The position numbers and the translations under genes are program-made. Below are positions 16,290 to 25,871 of a DNA stretch of 64,000 nucleotides, piece after piece. Location: contig NZ_JAQNDO010000001.1 of NCBI RefSeq assembly GCF_028369105.1, positions 1,488,001-1,552,000 on the forward strand, read 5' to 3'. Below the pieces are notes generated by a model that saw nothing but the letters and a program-made list of their open reading frames with translations, did not search any database and was not told the origin of the DNA. Position 1 is the first letter of the stretch; each line of letters begins with the position of its first letter. Source of the stretch: Polyangium mundeleinium (GTDB lineage Bacteria > Myxococcota_A > Polyangia > Polyangiales > Polyangiaceae).

Positions 16290-17078
16290 TCACGCCCTCA
16301 CTCGGAGCACGACGTGCGTGATGTCCAACCGGAGAATGGCGGCCATCGGATCGTCGCTGTTTTTTACGACGAGCTCCACGATCCCCTGCTCCTCGAGCCG
16401 CCTCAGCACAGGCGCAATCTTTCCGGCATGTCCGAGATGACAGAGTGAGTCCTGCAGCCGCTGCATCGAAATCCTCCCATCACTGTCGGGGCGCATCCGT
16501 GACAGCGCGAAGTGCATGACGAACTCGGCGTACGCGTCGTCGCCCTGTCGCCGCGCCTCCAGAGCGCGGTAAGCGATGTGCACCGCGGCCCGTTGGTAGA
16601 CGCGAGGCGCTCGCAGCAGGGCGAACAGCATGAACTCGCCGTGCTCGTCGTGTCCCACGGCCCCCGCGGAGACGCGTGTCGCCTCGGGGGAGCGCGGCGG
16701 CGGGATCGGCGGAAGGCGTTTCCAGAGCGGTGGGCGCCCGAAGGCGTCCGCTAGCGCGGCGAAGAACCGCGTCCACCACGGTTGCCGGCGAGCAACAACG
16801 GGGACCACGCTGCTCTCGGGGGGCGCGCTTTCGTCGAAAACGCGCGGAGGATCCACGCGAGTATCGCGTGGCAGCCCCGGCTCATCATCGACAGACGACC
16901 CCCCTTGGACGGCGGCGCTGGGCGGCATCGTGCTCGCCCAGACAGGAGCCGTTCCAGCGCCGCCGTCCAAGAGGGGCCCTCCCCTCCACACCTGCGTTTC
17001 GCACTCGTCTTCCTCGCCTGTCGGCACGGGTGCTGGTCGCTTGCTCACGGGTAGCATTGGTGCCGCCTCTCCTGTCAT
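16290..17078 (-). CDS. Hypothetical protein with winged-helix-like C-terminal domain
   Basis: This 262-residue protein starts at ATG 17078, overlapping the end of the upstream Cys-rich gene. The first 125 residues are Pro/Ser-rich and disordered. From about residue 150 a helical domain follows (EFMLFALLRAPRVYQRAAV, YAEFVMHFALSRM). The end resembles a winged helix (SMQRLQDSLCHLGHAGKIA, then VLRRLEEQGIVELVVKN). This could be a DNA-binding or replication-initiator-like fold, which is only a suggestion. It is coupled on both sides and forms the second gene of the operon ending in the ComM-like protein. Confidence 0.6.
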   Translation of the reverse strand: MTGEAAPMLPVSKRPAPVPTGEEDECETQVWRGGPLLDGGAGTAPVWASTMPPSAAVQGGSSVDDEPGLPRDTRVDPPRVFDESAPPESSVVPVVARRQPWWTRFFAALADAFGRPPLWKRLPPIPPPRSPEATRVSAGAVGHDEHGEFMLFALLRAPRVYQRAAVHIAYRALEARRQGDDAYAEFVMHFALSRMRPDSDGRISMQRLQDSLCHLGHAGKIAPVLRRLEEQGIVELVVKNSDDPMAAILRLDITHVVLRVRA

Positions 17079-17395
17079 CCGCCGTCAGCCGCGCTCGCGA
17101 TGCATTCCGAGACAGGCTCCTCACTGCAAACGCCCGTCGAGCACTTCGTCATTGGCGCCGCATTGATGGGTCGACAGAGCGAGTCCGTGCAGGTCCACGT
17201 GTGGCATTCCGTCCCGGGGCCGCAGTCTTCGACTTCCTCGCACGGCATGCAATCGGGCAAGTCGGTAGGGCAGACGAGATTGGCCTCGTCGATGCCGAGC
17301 GCTTCTCTGCAGTTCGCGACCAACAGCGTGGCCATGATGAGTGCGAAGGACGCTACGAGTGCCGCTGAGCGAGACTGGTTCTCGAGCCGACGCAT
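17075..17395 (-). CDS. Short Cys-rich secreted protein, paralogue of 21239-21985
   Basis: ATG 17395 follows AGGAG with seven bases between. The 106 residues start with a signal peptide or lipoprotein-type leader (ALIMATLLVANC). The mature part has regularly spaced cysteines (CPTDLPDCMPCEEVEDCGPG, CHTWTCTDSLC, TKCSTGVCSEEP). The same order and spacing open the longer protein at 21239 (CPPDLPGCKLC, CHAWTCEDNAC, TKCATGVCSDDP), so this is a shorter paralogue lacking the second half. It is probably exported and disulfide-bonded. It lies 84 bp downstream of the ECF sigma gene on the same strand. Confidence 0.7.
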   Translation of the reverse strand: MRRLENQSRSAALVASFALIMATLLVANCREALGIDEANLVCPTDLPDCMPCEEVEDCGPGTECHTWTCTDSLCRPINAAPMTKCSTGVCSEEPVSECIASAADGG

Positions 17396-17479
17396 GGAAT
17401 ACTCCTCTCTCCAGGGATGACACCCTGCAATTCGTGCGACCTGCGACGCATGCAATCGCGCCGCGTCTACATTACTCGC

Positions 17480-18604
17480 CTACAGCTCCGCAGCAGCAGC
17501 GGCCTTCTCTCCAAGCGCCATCATGGCTTGGCGGGTGTAGGAATCACGTTGCTCGGCCAGGCGACTCTCGGGGAATCTCCTGGCATGCTCGCGCAGCAGG
17601 ACCAAGGCGCCCCTTGGGTGCTTGCGTACGAGAAGCGAGGCCGCCTGCTGCAACATGTTGCGCTCGATTTCTCGGGAATCCTCGAGCTGCAGCTCGGCGC
17701 GTTTCCGCGCGGGTGAGCGCTGGGACGGGGTCGAGGCCGACGGCGTCGCGGCGGGGGGCGACTGTGGAACGGCGAGGCGTCCGGCGGTACCTGCGGCGAC
17801 CGGGATATGAGATACCGCTCCCGCGAGGTGAGTGGCTTCGGCGGGAACCGGCTCTGACGACAAGGAGCGAGGAATGAACGGCAGCAGGAGCGGTAGCGCC
17901 GCGAGAGCGGGCGCAAAGCGTCGCCAGCGTAAACGTGCAGAGAGCTCGCTTTTCGGCACCGTTCTTCCGGAGGGATTGATGACGCCGAGGACCTGATCGA
18001 CGTAGCTCCATACGCGAATTCTCGACAAAAGGAGAAGCGCGACCATGGCGATCGTCGCCGCATCGAGCGCATCGAGGTCGTCCTTCTCGCCGTGGAGACG
18101 CTCGTAGATTTCTCGAAACTCCGCCCGACCGCGACTCAACGCGCTCCGCACCGAGGTCTCGTTCACACGTGTTTCGGCTGCGATCCTCGCGGTTGTCTTT
18201 CCCTCGATGTACACGCCCACGAGCGCCGCGCGATTGGGACCATCCTCCATGGCGTCGATCGCCTTCGTGATGAGCTGCGCTTTGATCAAGCGCTGCTCGA
18301 GCACCTCCTCGTCGGCGAGGCACGGCACGACGTCCTCGGACAGGAGCTTCGCGTTGACCTGGCGGCGCCGATAATTCGAGAATTGATTGTTCGCCGCTGC
18401 AAGAAGCCACGCCCGAGCCTCACCGGCGGGCTTTGGAATCTCGCTCAAGTGCTGCCAGGCGGCGATGAACACGAGCTGCGCGACGTCGACGGCGTCACGC
18501 GGGGGAACGGCCTTCCGCAGCAACCAGGCCAGGACCGCGTCGAAGTGGTCGCGGTACAGGGCCGAGAAGGTGGCCTCATGCTCCGGTTGGTCCTGGGACG
18601 TCAC
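17480..18604 (-). CDS. ECF-type RNA polymerase sigma factor with membrane-linked C-terminal tail
   Basis: The first 170 residues of this 374-residue protein form an ECF sigma factor. Region 2 reads YRDHFDAVLAWLLRKAV and DVAQLVFIAAWQHL; region 4 reads AALVGVYIEGKTTARIAAET. It is followed by hydrophobic segments at about 183-196 (ATIAMVALLLLSRI) and 230-244 (FAPALAALPLLLPFI). A Pro/Ala linker and a C-terminal TPR-like helical domain complete it (RNMLQQAASLLVRKH). Joining a sigma factor to a membrane tail suggests self-control of its release at the membrane, with no separate anti-sigma gene seen. Likely targets are the adjacent secreted-protein genes. Sigma identity firm; regulation inferred. 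Confidence 0.8.
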   Translation of the reverse strand: MTSQDQPEHEATFSALYRDHFDAVLAWLLRKAVPPRDAVDVAQLVFIAAWQHLSEIPKPAGEARAWLLAAANNQFSNYRRRQVNAKLLSEDVVPCLADEEVLEQRLIKAQLITKAIDAMEDGPNRAALVGVYIEGKTTARIAAETRVNETSVRSALSRGRAEFREIYERLHGEKDDLDALDAATIAMVALLLLSRIRVWSYVDQVLGVINPSGRTVPKSELSARLRWRRFAPALAALPLLLPFIPRSLSSEPVPAEATHLAGAVSHIPVAAGTAGRLAVPQSPPAATPSASTPSQRSPARKRAELQLEDSREIERNMLQQAASLLVRKHPRGALVLLREHARRFPESRLAEQRDSYTRQAMMALGEKAAAAAEL

Positions 18605-18655
18605 ACCCCCTTATGTCGCGAGGGGTGGGTTTTGTTGCGCGGGGCCAAATAATTT

Positions 18656-19777
18656 TTACGGCTGGCAGCAGAACGTGATCGGACGTACCGGAACAACCGT
18701 TCCTTCAAGTTCTCCCCCGCCCGCCTGGCAAGTCCCCGAGTGGTACGTGACGCCGGAGATGGACTTGCTGCCGAGGGGCTGGCCCTTCGGGGTCAGGTCG
18801 ACGCACGCAGGGTCGTCTGAGGACGCGGCAACACCGGGGACGACTGGATCCGTGCAGGCCCCGTCCTTGAATACGGAGACGAACGCCGTGCACACGCCAT
18901 CAGCGGGCGCACCGCACGTGCAGGCCATGCAGGTCCGCTGATCGTCGTACCCTTCGTAAAACACGAACTTCTTCGTGTAGGATTCGCCTGGGCACGCGAC
19001 GTCGCCCCGAGCCCGGATGCACTGGCGGAACCCGGCCTCGGGGTCCGCGGCGGGCACGCAGATCTCGCCGGGATCCTCACATCCTGCGAGCGGCGGGTTC
19101 GTGTAGCCCTGGCAGGAGATCGCGGCGAGTCCCCACGATACGCCCGAGAAGTTCTTCACCTTCGGCACCTGCGGCAGGTCGGGCTCGCACTTCTCGTCGA
19201 GCTTCGTGAGCGCTCCAATCATGAGCGACTGGACGCACGGAATGCCGCTCCCCGGAGGGCACTGCGCCTGCGCAGGGATGGAGTTCGCCGCCGTGCAGGA
19301 GCCGTCCCAGTCCGGGGGTGGATCGAACGAGGTGCCCACGGCCCCGGAGTAGCAAAGACCGGCGTGCGCCGTGACCGTCTCCGGCAGCCCGCACGAGCCT
19401 GTGGAGGGCTTGCAGGTGCAGGGCTCGCAGTCGTCCGCCAGGATGAGCAGGTCGGCGTGTAGAAGGTCGTGTCGGACCGGTGCGCGGTTCGGGCATTCGG
19501 GGATCTGATTGGGCGCGCCGAACCAGAAGAGCATCGGCAGGTCGAAATCGGGGTGGTTGATCGGAGCGCAGTCGCCGCTGCAACTTGGGCCGGCGTCCTC
19601 CTCGGACGCATCGGGCGAGTCGCCGCCGTTGCCGGCGTCTGCCTCTCCAGCATCTGCGCCTGCGTCCTCGAAGGGCCTCTCAATGATGATGTCTGTGACG
19701 TAGCAGCCACTCGCCCCGGAAACGGCAAGCGTCGGGAGGAGGAGCGACAACGCGATTCGTGTGGCTCTACGGCGCAT
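18656..19777 (-). CDS. Large Cys-rich lipoprotein
   Basis: ATG 19777 opens with a lipoprotein signal (LLLPTLAVSGASGCY), then an Asp/Ala/Gly-rich linker (DAGADAGEADAGNGGDSPD) of the type that follows the lipid anchor in myxobacterial surface proteins. The remaining 300 residues carry about 25 cysteines in pairs (CEPCTCKPSTGSC, TCMACTCGAPADGVC, ending FCCQP). No enzyme motif seen. It is probably displayed at the outer membrane. It lies about 50 bp upstream of the sigma gene on the same strand, but promoters were not determined. Confidence 0.65.
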   Translation of the reverse strand: MRRRATRIALSLLLPTLAVSGASGCYVTDIIIERPFEDAGADAGEADAGNGGDSPDASEEDAGPSCSGDCAPINHPDFDLPMLFWFGAPNQIPECPNRAPVRHDLLHADLLILADDCEPCTCKPSTGSCGLPETVTAHAGLCYSGAVGTSFDPPPDWDGSCTAANSIPAQAQCPPGSGIPCVQSLMIGALTKLDEKCEPDLPQVPKVKNFSGVSWGLAAISCQGYTNPPLAGCEDPGEICVPAADPEAGFRQCIRARGDVACPGESYTKKFVFYEGYDDQRTCMACTCGAPADGVCTAFVSVFKDGACTDPVVPGVAASSDDPACVDLTPKGQPLGSKSISGVTYHSGTCQAGGGELEGTVVPVRPITFCCQP

Positions 19778-19828
19778 GGCTTCAGGTACCACAAATCACT
19801 TTGCTGTGGCAAGCAGGGAGTCGGTCGC

Positions 19829-20848
19829 TCAGAACGGCTTCACGAGCAGGAACGTTCCCGTTGCCAGAACGGGATCCGCAGCCCAAACGGCGTCCCCTCG
19901 ATCAAAGATCCGCGCCTGCGTTATGGGGATGGCAACCTCGAGCTGCGCCCGGCCGACAAGACCGTGCCATTGTGGCGACTCGTAGGCGATTCTGAAGCCA
20001 GATGCGACAAATGGAGCCCTCGTGGACTGCAGCTGAATGTTGTCCTGCGCCCCGAAATGATGTGCTCCGGCGGTAAGCGCGATGCATACGGACAATGGCC
20101 GAAAACCACACGCGAACAGTCCGCCGGTCCATAATGAGACACCTACCGGAATGGCTTCCGTGCTACCAGGCACATCGGCCAGGCCGCGCACCTCGACGCC
20201 GAAGGTCCACGGGCCCGTCCGCACCCCGCCTCCGAATGTTGCCCCCAGCGCCACCGGACCCGGCGTCGCAAGACCAGCGAGAGAGAAACCGGCGAAGATC
20301 TCGCCGCGCAGGTTTGCCCCGGAGGCATCAGCCTTGGACGAACCCTCCGACGACCGCGTTGCGGGGGGCGGAGGCGCGGATGGGGGCGGTGCGGGGGACG
20401 AAGGCGCGGGGGGCGGAGGCGGCGGGGGAGATGCGGAGGGCGCGGCCGGCGGAGCCTCCCTCACCGGCAGCTCGATCAAGATCGGCTCCACGATCGAGCC
20501 GACGACGAAGTCGACATCCTTGAAGATGTCGGTGCAACGGCTGATCGGCGACTCGAGGGTGCGCGTTCGGCTGTTCTCGCCCTTGGTCGTCACGATCGTC
20601 GCGCGAAACCCCCGCCCCGCACGCTCGATCCGGACCGAGAGGGTCCTCGACTCGTTCGCATCAAAGGGATCTCGGCCGATACGCTCGATGATCGAGTTGC
20701 GGAGCTCCCGTTCGTCAGGACACTCCTTCGGCGCCTCGTAGACGAGCCTGTGGGGGATTACGACCGTCGCCTCCGCGCGAGGCGCAAGGAGGCAGCCCAC
20801 CGCCCCTGTCGCGATCGCCCAAGCCCATCTGCGCACCCCGGACCCCAT
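19829..20848 (-). CDS. Secreted protein with Pro-rich linker and barrel-like C-terminal half
   Basis: This 339-residue protein has a signal peptide (AIATGAVGCLLAPRAEA). It has an N-terminal domain to about residue 130 with CPDERELRNSIIERIGRDPF and SRCTDIFKDVDFVVG. A long Pro/Ala/Ser linker follows. The C-terminal half has alternating hydrophobic strands (GEIFAGFSLAGLATPGPVAL, TFGVEVRGLADVPG) and ends in a terminal Phe (LLVKPF), as in many outer-membrane beta-barrel proteins. The combination suggests an envelope protein with a periplasmic domain and a barrel. It is common beside ECF sigma genes in this group, from memory. No precise function. Confidence 0.65.
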   Translation of the reverse strand: MGSGVRRWAWAIATGAVGCLLAPRAEATVVIPHRLVYEAPKECPDERELRNSIIERIGRDPFDANESRTLSVRIERAGRGFRATIVTTKGENSRTRTLESPISRCTDIFKDVDFVVGSIVEPILIELPVREAPPAAPSASPPPPPPPAPSSPAPPPSAPPPPATRSSEGSSKADASGANLRGEIFAGFSLAGLATPGPVALGATFGGGVRTGPWTFGVEVRGLADVPGSTEAIPVGVSLWTGGLFACGFRPLSVCIALTAGAHHFGAQDNIQLQSTRAPFVASGFRIAYESPQWHGLVGRAQLEVAIPITQARIFDRGDAVWAADPVLATGTFLLVKPF

Positions 20849-21238
20849 CGGCGCGGACGGTTACCAGGACAGGCCGGTGTTCCGCAAGGGGCGTTAGCGA
20901 GGAAAAACCGAAGGGTTCGTCTGGGGCCGCACGCGCGAACCCTTACCTCCGGGGGCTCCGGCGTTCATCGGATCGTAGGGTGTGAGAAAAGGCGGAGGAG
21001 AGGCGCCCACGAGGTCCGGCTATTTGGGTTTTGGGTTTTACTCGGTCCCGTCTCTCGGTGCTGCCGGGTGGGTGCTCACGAGTCGGTGTTGCACGGAGCG
21101 TGGGCGCATCCTCCTGGACAAACGTTTGCACAAGCGAAGCCTGGATGTCCAGGAAAATGTGTGCCACGGTTTTACCAGGGCGCCGAGGCAAACCCCGACC
21201 GGATGGTAGCTCAGACCACATACTTCGTGCGGCCCCGT
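20849..21238. other. 390-bp stretch without a supported gene
   Basis: No convincing frame on either strand. It separates two leftward genes and should hold the promoter of the barrel-like protein and the end of the Cys-rich operon. No strong hairpin seen. Confidence 0.4.
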
Positions 21239-21985
21239 CTACTTTTGGCAAACCCCGTCCACGCAGAGATCTTCGACACACTGCTGGGGAAAGGAGCAAG
21301 GTTCGCCCGCGTCTTTCCTGCAACGATTCATCACGCAACGAAAGCTGGCGCAGTCGACCGGGTTGATACAGACCTCCCCGGGGCGTAGCCTGCAACCTCC
21401 GGATCCGTCGCAGACGTTCTCGCCGGCGCACTCGGGATTGTTGTCCTGCACGTACTTCGGCATCGGCCTGCAGTCTCCTTGCGGGTTGCCGCAGTAGGCG
21501 CAGACGTCGTCACACGTCGCGACGCAGCACGTCCCGTCCTCGCAGAAGCCGCTCTTACAGTCGCCCGCGACCTGGCAAGCAGTGCCAAGACAATCCTTAC
21601 AGGCGCCCCCACCGCCACAATCGATACCGGTCTCCCATCCGTTCTGAATCCCGTCATCGCACCGAGAGCAGGTGCGATCCCGGCATTGTCCGCCAGGGCA
21701 GTCTTCATATTCCAAACAACCTACGCAGACTGACACGGGATCATCGCTGCACACGCCCGTCGCGCACTTGGTGCGAGCCGGCATGTTGACCGGCACGCAG
21801 GCGTTGTCTTCGCAGGTCCACGCGTGGCACTCGTCCGACGGCCCGCAATCCTGGGGGACCGAGCAGAGCTTGCATCCTGGCAAATCAGGCGGACAGATCA
21901 GGGTTGCTTCCTCGATTCCAAGAATCTGCCGGCAGCTCGCGAGTACGAGGAGGCCCATAGCAACAACGCAGTAACCGCGGGTCAT
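21239..21985 (-). CDS. Cys-rich secreted protein
   Basis: ATG 21985 (or 21997, twelve bases earlier) gives about 248 residues. A lipoprotein-like leader (AMGLLVLASCRQ) is followed by more than 30 cysteines. The first half is paralogous to the short protein at 17075. The second half adds repeated units such as CGGGGACKDC, CQVAGDCKSGFCEDGTCC and CINPVDCASFRC. These resemble the repeat modules of dickkopf-like and other myxobacterial Cys-rich surface proteins. It follows the next Cys-rich gene by a few bases, as the last gene of the kinase operon. Exported, disulfide-rich; role unknown. Confidence 0.7.
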   Translation of the reverse strand: MTRGYCVVAMGLLVLASCRQILGIEEATLICPPDLPGCKLCSVPQDCGPSDECHAWTCEDNACVPVNMPARTKCATGVCSDDPVSVCVGCLEYEDCPGGQCRDRTCSRCDDGIQNGWETGIDCGGGGACKDCLGTACQVAGDCKSGFCEDGTCCVATCDDVCAYCGNPQGDCRPMPKYVQDNNPECAGENVCDGSGGCRLRPGEVCINPVDCASFRCVMNRCRKDAGEPCSFPQQCVEDLCVDGVCQK

Positions 21986-22000
21986 CTTCGCTTCCATGCC

Positions 22001-23239
22001 TCAACCGCAGGTCCCATTCACGCACGAACCATTGATACATTCCGTGCCCTTGACGCAGGGGTAACCTGACATCGTCTTGCACTGCGAGTTGAAGCAGGCC
22101 AAGCCGATCCCCAAGCAGCTATCGTCCTTCTGGTTCTTGGGCACGGCGACGCAGGTACCAGTCATCGCGTCGCATTGCTCGCAGATTCCGGCGCAGTCTC
22201 CGGTGCAGCAGACTCGCGCAGGGAACCCATTGGTGAACACGCAGTGGCTGCTGGCGCAGTCGCTATCCTCGTCGCAGGACGTCCCCTTGCACTGGCCGCA
22301 CGACCCGCCGCAGATCTCATCGCCGGTGGGTTGATAGTCTCCGCATTTTACACAAGCAGAGTCCTCACAGCGGTGCTCTGCAGGACAGTCGAGGTCTTTG
22401 ACGCACTGGACGCAGGCCCCACTCTCGGAGCATTTGCCGATAAGTCCGCTATCCATGATGCAGTTGGTGCCAATTTTCGGAGCGCGGAGAGGCGTGGCGC
22501 CGACGCAGACCCACTCGAAGCATGCGTCGTAGCTCCACGGCTTGTCACCCGGCCAGATTTCTGCGCTGACATTTCCATGGCCATCACAAATGGGCCGTTG
22601 ACAATCTCCCACGATATCGAGGGCCGGGATGTACGTGCCCGACGCCTCGAACTTGGAGACGCAGTGATTCTGCGCGCATGTCCACTCCAGGCATTCCGTC
22701 GCCGAACCGCAGTCCGCGGGTACATCACACGACCCGCAGACGCCAGACGCACACTCGCCCCCCGGGCACGAGCTTCCATCCGGCTTGGGCCACGACGCAA
22801 CCTTCCCGCCGATGCAGTGCTCCTCCGTGCACGCGTTCCCATCCTCCGGCGCGGTCTGGTAGTCGTCGGCCTCGATCACGCACACGCCCTCTTGACACTC
22901 GCCCCGTGTACACGGCAGCCCGTCGTTGCACTGGCTCGCCATCTCACACGGGACCGCGCAGCGCCCTTCCGTGCAGGCTCCCTGTAGCTTGCCGACGAAG
23001 CACGGGTGCCCGTCGCCGAGGTAGCTGTTCACCGCCACACCGGCCTTGCACTCGTCCAGCGTACAAGGGTCGCCGTCGTCCTTTGGGCACTTCGGTGAAC
23101 CGCCCGAGCATGCGGAGAACAGGCTCGCGGTGCCGATCGCGAGCACCCCTGCGAGCACACGCATCCAAGCCGCACGTCTCCGCGCCTTCGAGGAGAGTTG
23201 CTCCGATCTCGAAGCGTAGATGTCATCGGCGGCGGCCAT
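22001..23239 (-). CDS. Long Cys-rich lipoprotein
   Basis: This 412-residue protein has an N-terminal membrane leader and lipobox-like site (ASLFSACSGGS), preceded by about 25 charged residues that may be extra. More than 40 cysteines follow in repeated units (CPKDDGDPCTLDECKAG, CNDGLPCTRGEC, CDEDSDCASSHC). Such units occur in myxobacterial surface proteins and are thought to be disulfide-stabilised. It overlaps the kinase gene by 17 bp, so the kinase, this protein and the next Cys-rich protein are made together. This may mean that the kinase senses or controls an envelope complex; inference only. Confidence 0.7.
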   Translation of the reverse strand: MAAADDIYASRSEQLSSKARRRAAWMRVLAGVLAIGTASLFSACSGGSPKCPKDDGDPCTLDECKAGVAVNSYLGDGHPCFVGKLQGACTEGRCAVPCEMASQCNDGLPCTRGECQEGVCVIEADDYQTAPEDGNACTEEHCIGGKVASWPKPDGSSCPGGECASGVCGSCDVPADCGSATECLEWTCAQNHCVSKFEASGTYIPALDIVGDCQRPICDGHGNVSAEIWPGDKPWSYDACFEWVCVGATPLRAPKIGTNCIMDSGLIGKCSESGACVQCVKDLDCPAEHRCEDSACVKCGDYQPTGDEICGGSCGQCKGTSCDEDSDCASSHCVFTNGFPARVCCTGDCAGICEQCDAMTGTCVAVPKNQKDDSCLGIGLACFNSQCKTMSGYPCVKGTECINGSCVNGTCG

Positions 23240-24650
23240 ACAGATTCTCCTTCGGTGAAGAAGTAGACGAGGGAGTGCCGACAGGTGCAGCAGGAACCAC
23301 GCGACGTGGTGGCTGTACCGTGCGCGCTTGGCTTGCCGTCGACGGCGGCACCTCGACGCGCGCAGGCGTGTCTGCCACGGACGCGGCCGCCGTGCTCGTG
23401 ACGGGCGCTGCGCTCACCGTGATGGGTGCGCCAGTGGCGATGTCGGAGGGCTGTTCCAGCGGTGGCGGTGTCCTGACCTCCAGCATCTCCGTTGCGGTGC
23501 TCGGAGACGCCGCCGTCCCGCGACCGAGCCGCATGCCGAGGAAGATCCCACCGACTGCGACCGCAATGACGAGCCCAGCGACGAGCGGCACACGACGGTC
23601 CTTCCTCGATACCGGAGCGGCTGTTTGAAGCGCAGTCCCCTCAGCGCTGTCGTCCTCGAACTGCGGGAGCGGAGCCGTCGCGACGACGAGCTGTGGCACC
23701 GGCGCGGTGCGCTCCACCTCGGACGAGGCGACTGCACGCGCGCTCGTCTCCGCTTCACCGAGCACCCTGGCAACACGCTTCGCGTACAGGCTCGCATGCT
23801 CCGATCCGAACGGCACGAGTGCAGCAGCCAGCTTGGCGACGCTCGGGAAGCGTGCTGCTTGATCCTTGTCGAGGCAACGGAGCAACACCGCTTCGAGCGC
23901 CTCGGGAAGATCGGCTCGCAGCATCCGCGGACGCATGGGATCGCGGAGCAGGACCGCATGCATCAACGCCTGGATCGAGTCGACGTCATCACGGTGAAAG
24001 GGAGTCTTCCCCGTGAGCAGGTCGAACAGCGTCGCACCAAGCGCCCACACATCGGTTCGTGGGTCGACCTGATTCGTCGCGGCGAACTGCTCCGGCGCCA
24101 TGTACGGCGCCGAGCCCATGGGCTGCGAAGCATCCATCTTCGCCGTGCTCGCGCTCCACTTCGCGATGCCGAAGTCGAGCACCTTGATGCACGGCGAACC
24201 ATCGGCTCCCCGTGTGAGAAAGAGGTTCGCGGGCTTGATGTCGCGATGCACGATCCCGATCGAGTGCGCCTCTGCGATCGCCTCGCACGCCTGGAGGATC
24301 GCATCCACAGCCTCGCTCACGGGCAGCGGTCCGCGCTCGCGCAGCATGTGTGCGAGGTCGCTGCCGTTGAGGTGCTCGAGCACCATGTACGGCGTGCCGT
24401 CCTCGAGCGCGGCGACATCGAGAACACGCGCGACGTGCTGACTCCGCAGGCGTACCGCCGCACGCGCTTCGCGAACGAACCGCGTCAGGTCCGCCTGGCT
24501 CCCGCCTCCCAGCATGAACTTGATCGCGACGAGCTCGTCGAGCGCGAGATGTCGCGCCGCGATGACCATGCCCATGCCCCCCGCGCCGAGCACACGCTCC
24601 ACGCGGTACTTGTCGAGAAGAAGCTGCCCGGGTTGGAAGGTGTGCAGCAT
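23223..24650 (-). CDS. Transmembrane Ser/Thr protein kinase
   Basis: ATG 24650 gives 475 residues. The kinase domain (about 15-285) is intact: glycine loop GAGGMG (22-27), K44 (VAIKFML), catalytic HRD at 135-137 ([11 protein letters not shown]), DFG at 159-161 and APE at 185-187 (YMAPEQFAA). A hydrophobic segment at about 355-375 ([17 protein letters not shown]) crosses the membrane, followed by a Pro/Thr/Ala-rich outer part with no clear sensor fold. It phosphorylates Ser/Thr residues of proteins; substrates unknown. It sits between a TPR-like secreted protein and two Cys-rich surface proteins in one operon. All residues needed for activity are present. Confidence 0.9.
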   Translation of the reverse strand: MLHTFQPGQLLLDKYRVERVLGAGGMGMVIAARHLALDELVAIKFMLGGGSQADLTRFVREARAAVRLRSQHVARVLDVAALEDGTPYMVLEHLNGSDLAHMLRERGPLPVSEAVDAILQACEAIAEAHSIGIVHRDIKPANLFLTRGADGSPCIKVLDFGIAKWSASTAKMDASQPMGSAPYMAPEQFAATNQVDPRTDVWALGATLFDLLTGKTPFHRDDVDSIQALMHAVLLRDPMRPRMLRADLPEALEAVLLRCLDKDQAARFPSVAKLAAALVPFGSEHASLYAKRVARVLGEAETSARAVASSEVERTAPVPQLVVATAPLPQFEDDSAEGTALQTAAPVSRKDRRVPLVAGLVIAVAVGGIFLGMRLGRGTAASPSTATEMLEVRTPPPLEQPSDIATGAPITVSAAPVTSTAAASVADTPARVEVPPSTASQARTVQPPRRVVPAAPVGTPSSTSSPKENLYGRRR

Positions 24651-24669
24651 GCGATCTCGGCAGCTCGCG

Positions 24670-25644
24670 TCAGAACACGGACGCGAACGTGAGTCCCGCG
24701 CCCTGCGGCGACGCGTGCGGCACGACGACCCACGCGCGCGCCGGTTTATCTGGCGACTTCGGAGCCCCCGCGAGTAGAAACAGCGTGACGCCCGTCGCGA
24801 GAACCACGCCCCCCGCGATGGACACGACGGTCGCGGTGTCGGCATACATGATCGACTCGTTCCGAAGCGCTACGCCTTTCGCGTAACACTTGTTCGGGTC
24901 CTCGGGCAGGCAATACTGCTTCGATTCGTCATCCGTTTTGGCCGCCGCAATGGACAGCCCCCCCGCGACGGCAAGCGCAGCGAGCCCCACGCTGCCGACC
25001 ACGATCCCCGCGACGCGCTGGGCGGTTTTTCCGGGCGGCGGCGGGCGCTCTACCTCGGCGAGAACCGGCACGCTGATCGGCTGCACCGTGCCAGGCACGT
25101 CGAGCTTCACGGTCGTCTTCCAAGGCACGCGATCGGGCGCCTTCGCTTCGACCACGTGCTCGCCGGGATCGACCGGGATCGCCGTGCCCCAGAGGGCGGG
25201 TGCGAGGGGCTGGCCATCACGAAGGACCGTGAGCCCCTCCACGCGGCTCGGCTCGGGCACGGTCACGGCGAGCTTCACGAGCTTCGGCGCTAGCGCGTCC
25301 GCGCGCCGCTCGGCCTCCTCGGCGCGGCTCGGGTCTCCCGAGCGCCGCGCGAGCGTCGCAGCGTCCCCGAAGGCGATGTAGGCGCTCGCCGTGCGGCCTA
25401 CGCGCTCGTAGCAGTCCGCGAGGTTCAGGGCGGTGCCGACGGCAGGATCGAGCCGTTGGCTCTCTTCGAGCTTGGGACAAGCCTCCGCGGCCCTTCCCGC
25501 GTCGAGGAGCTGCCGAGCCTCGGTGAACAGCGCATCCGCGGCAGCCTTGTCGGTGGCGGTCGGCTCTGCGTGCGCCGCATCCGCGAGCGCAAGCACGCCG
25601 CAGACCATCCCCATGACCGCAAGCGCGGCTCGCGTTCGCTTCAT
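24670..25644 (-). CDS. Secreted TPR/PEGA-like protein with membrane spans
   Basis: ATG 25644 gives 324 residues with a signal peptide (MGMVCGVLALADAAHAEP). TPR-like helices (LFTEARQLLDAGRAAEACPK, LNLADCYERVGRTASAYIAF) lead into a beta-rich stretch with the PEGA-like pattern VDPGEHVVEAKAPDR. Two hydrophobic segments follow (VAGIVVGSVGLAALAVAGGL and SIAGGVVLATGVTLFLLAG). Proteins of this layout are frequent beside myxobacterial Ser/Thr kinases. The gene lies 19 bp upstream of the kinase and leads that operon; its promoter must lie in 25645-25871, shared with the divergent vgrG gene. Envelope location likely; partner role inferred. Confidence 0.75.
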   Translation of the reverse strand: MKRTRAALAVMGMVCGVLALADAAHAEPTATDKAAADALFTEARQLLDAGRAAEACPKLEESQRLDPAVGTALNLADCYERVGRTASAYIAFGDAATLARRSGDPSRAEEAERRADALAPKLVKLAVTVPEPSRVEGLTVLRDGQPLAPALWGTAIPVDPGEHVVEAKAPDRVPWKTTVKLDVPGTVQPISVPVLAEVERPPPPGKTAQRVAGIVVGSVGLAALAVAGGLSIAAAKTDDESKQYCLPEDPNKCYAKGVALRNESIMYADTATVVSIAGGVVLATGVTLFLLAGAPKSPDKPARAWVVVPHASPQGAGLTFASVF

Positions 25645-25871
25645 CTGGACCCTTCCTGTACCATCCGATGGTACCTCAGCGCCCGCCGCAGACCAACAGA
25701 CAGGAGCTCCCGTTCTCGGAGCAGAAACGCTCGATGATGCTCGATGATGAAAACTGCGGGGACTGACGTGGGCGGCCGAAGCAGCTTCTCGCCCCTCGAA
25801 CCGCCGCTCTCCAGGTGCGAAACCACGCCGATTCATGTTAGGGAATTCGCTCCGTTCAGGAGCGAGCTACC

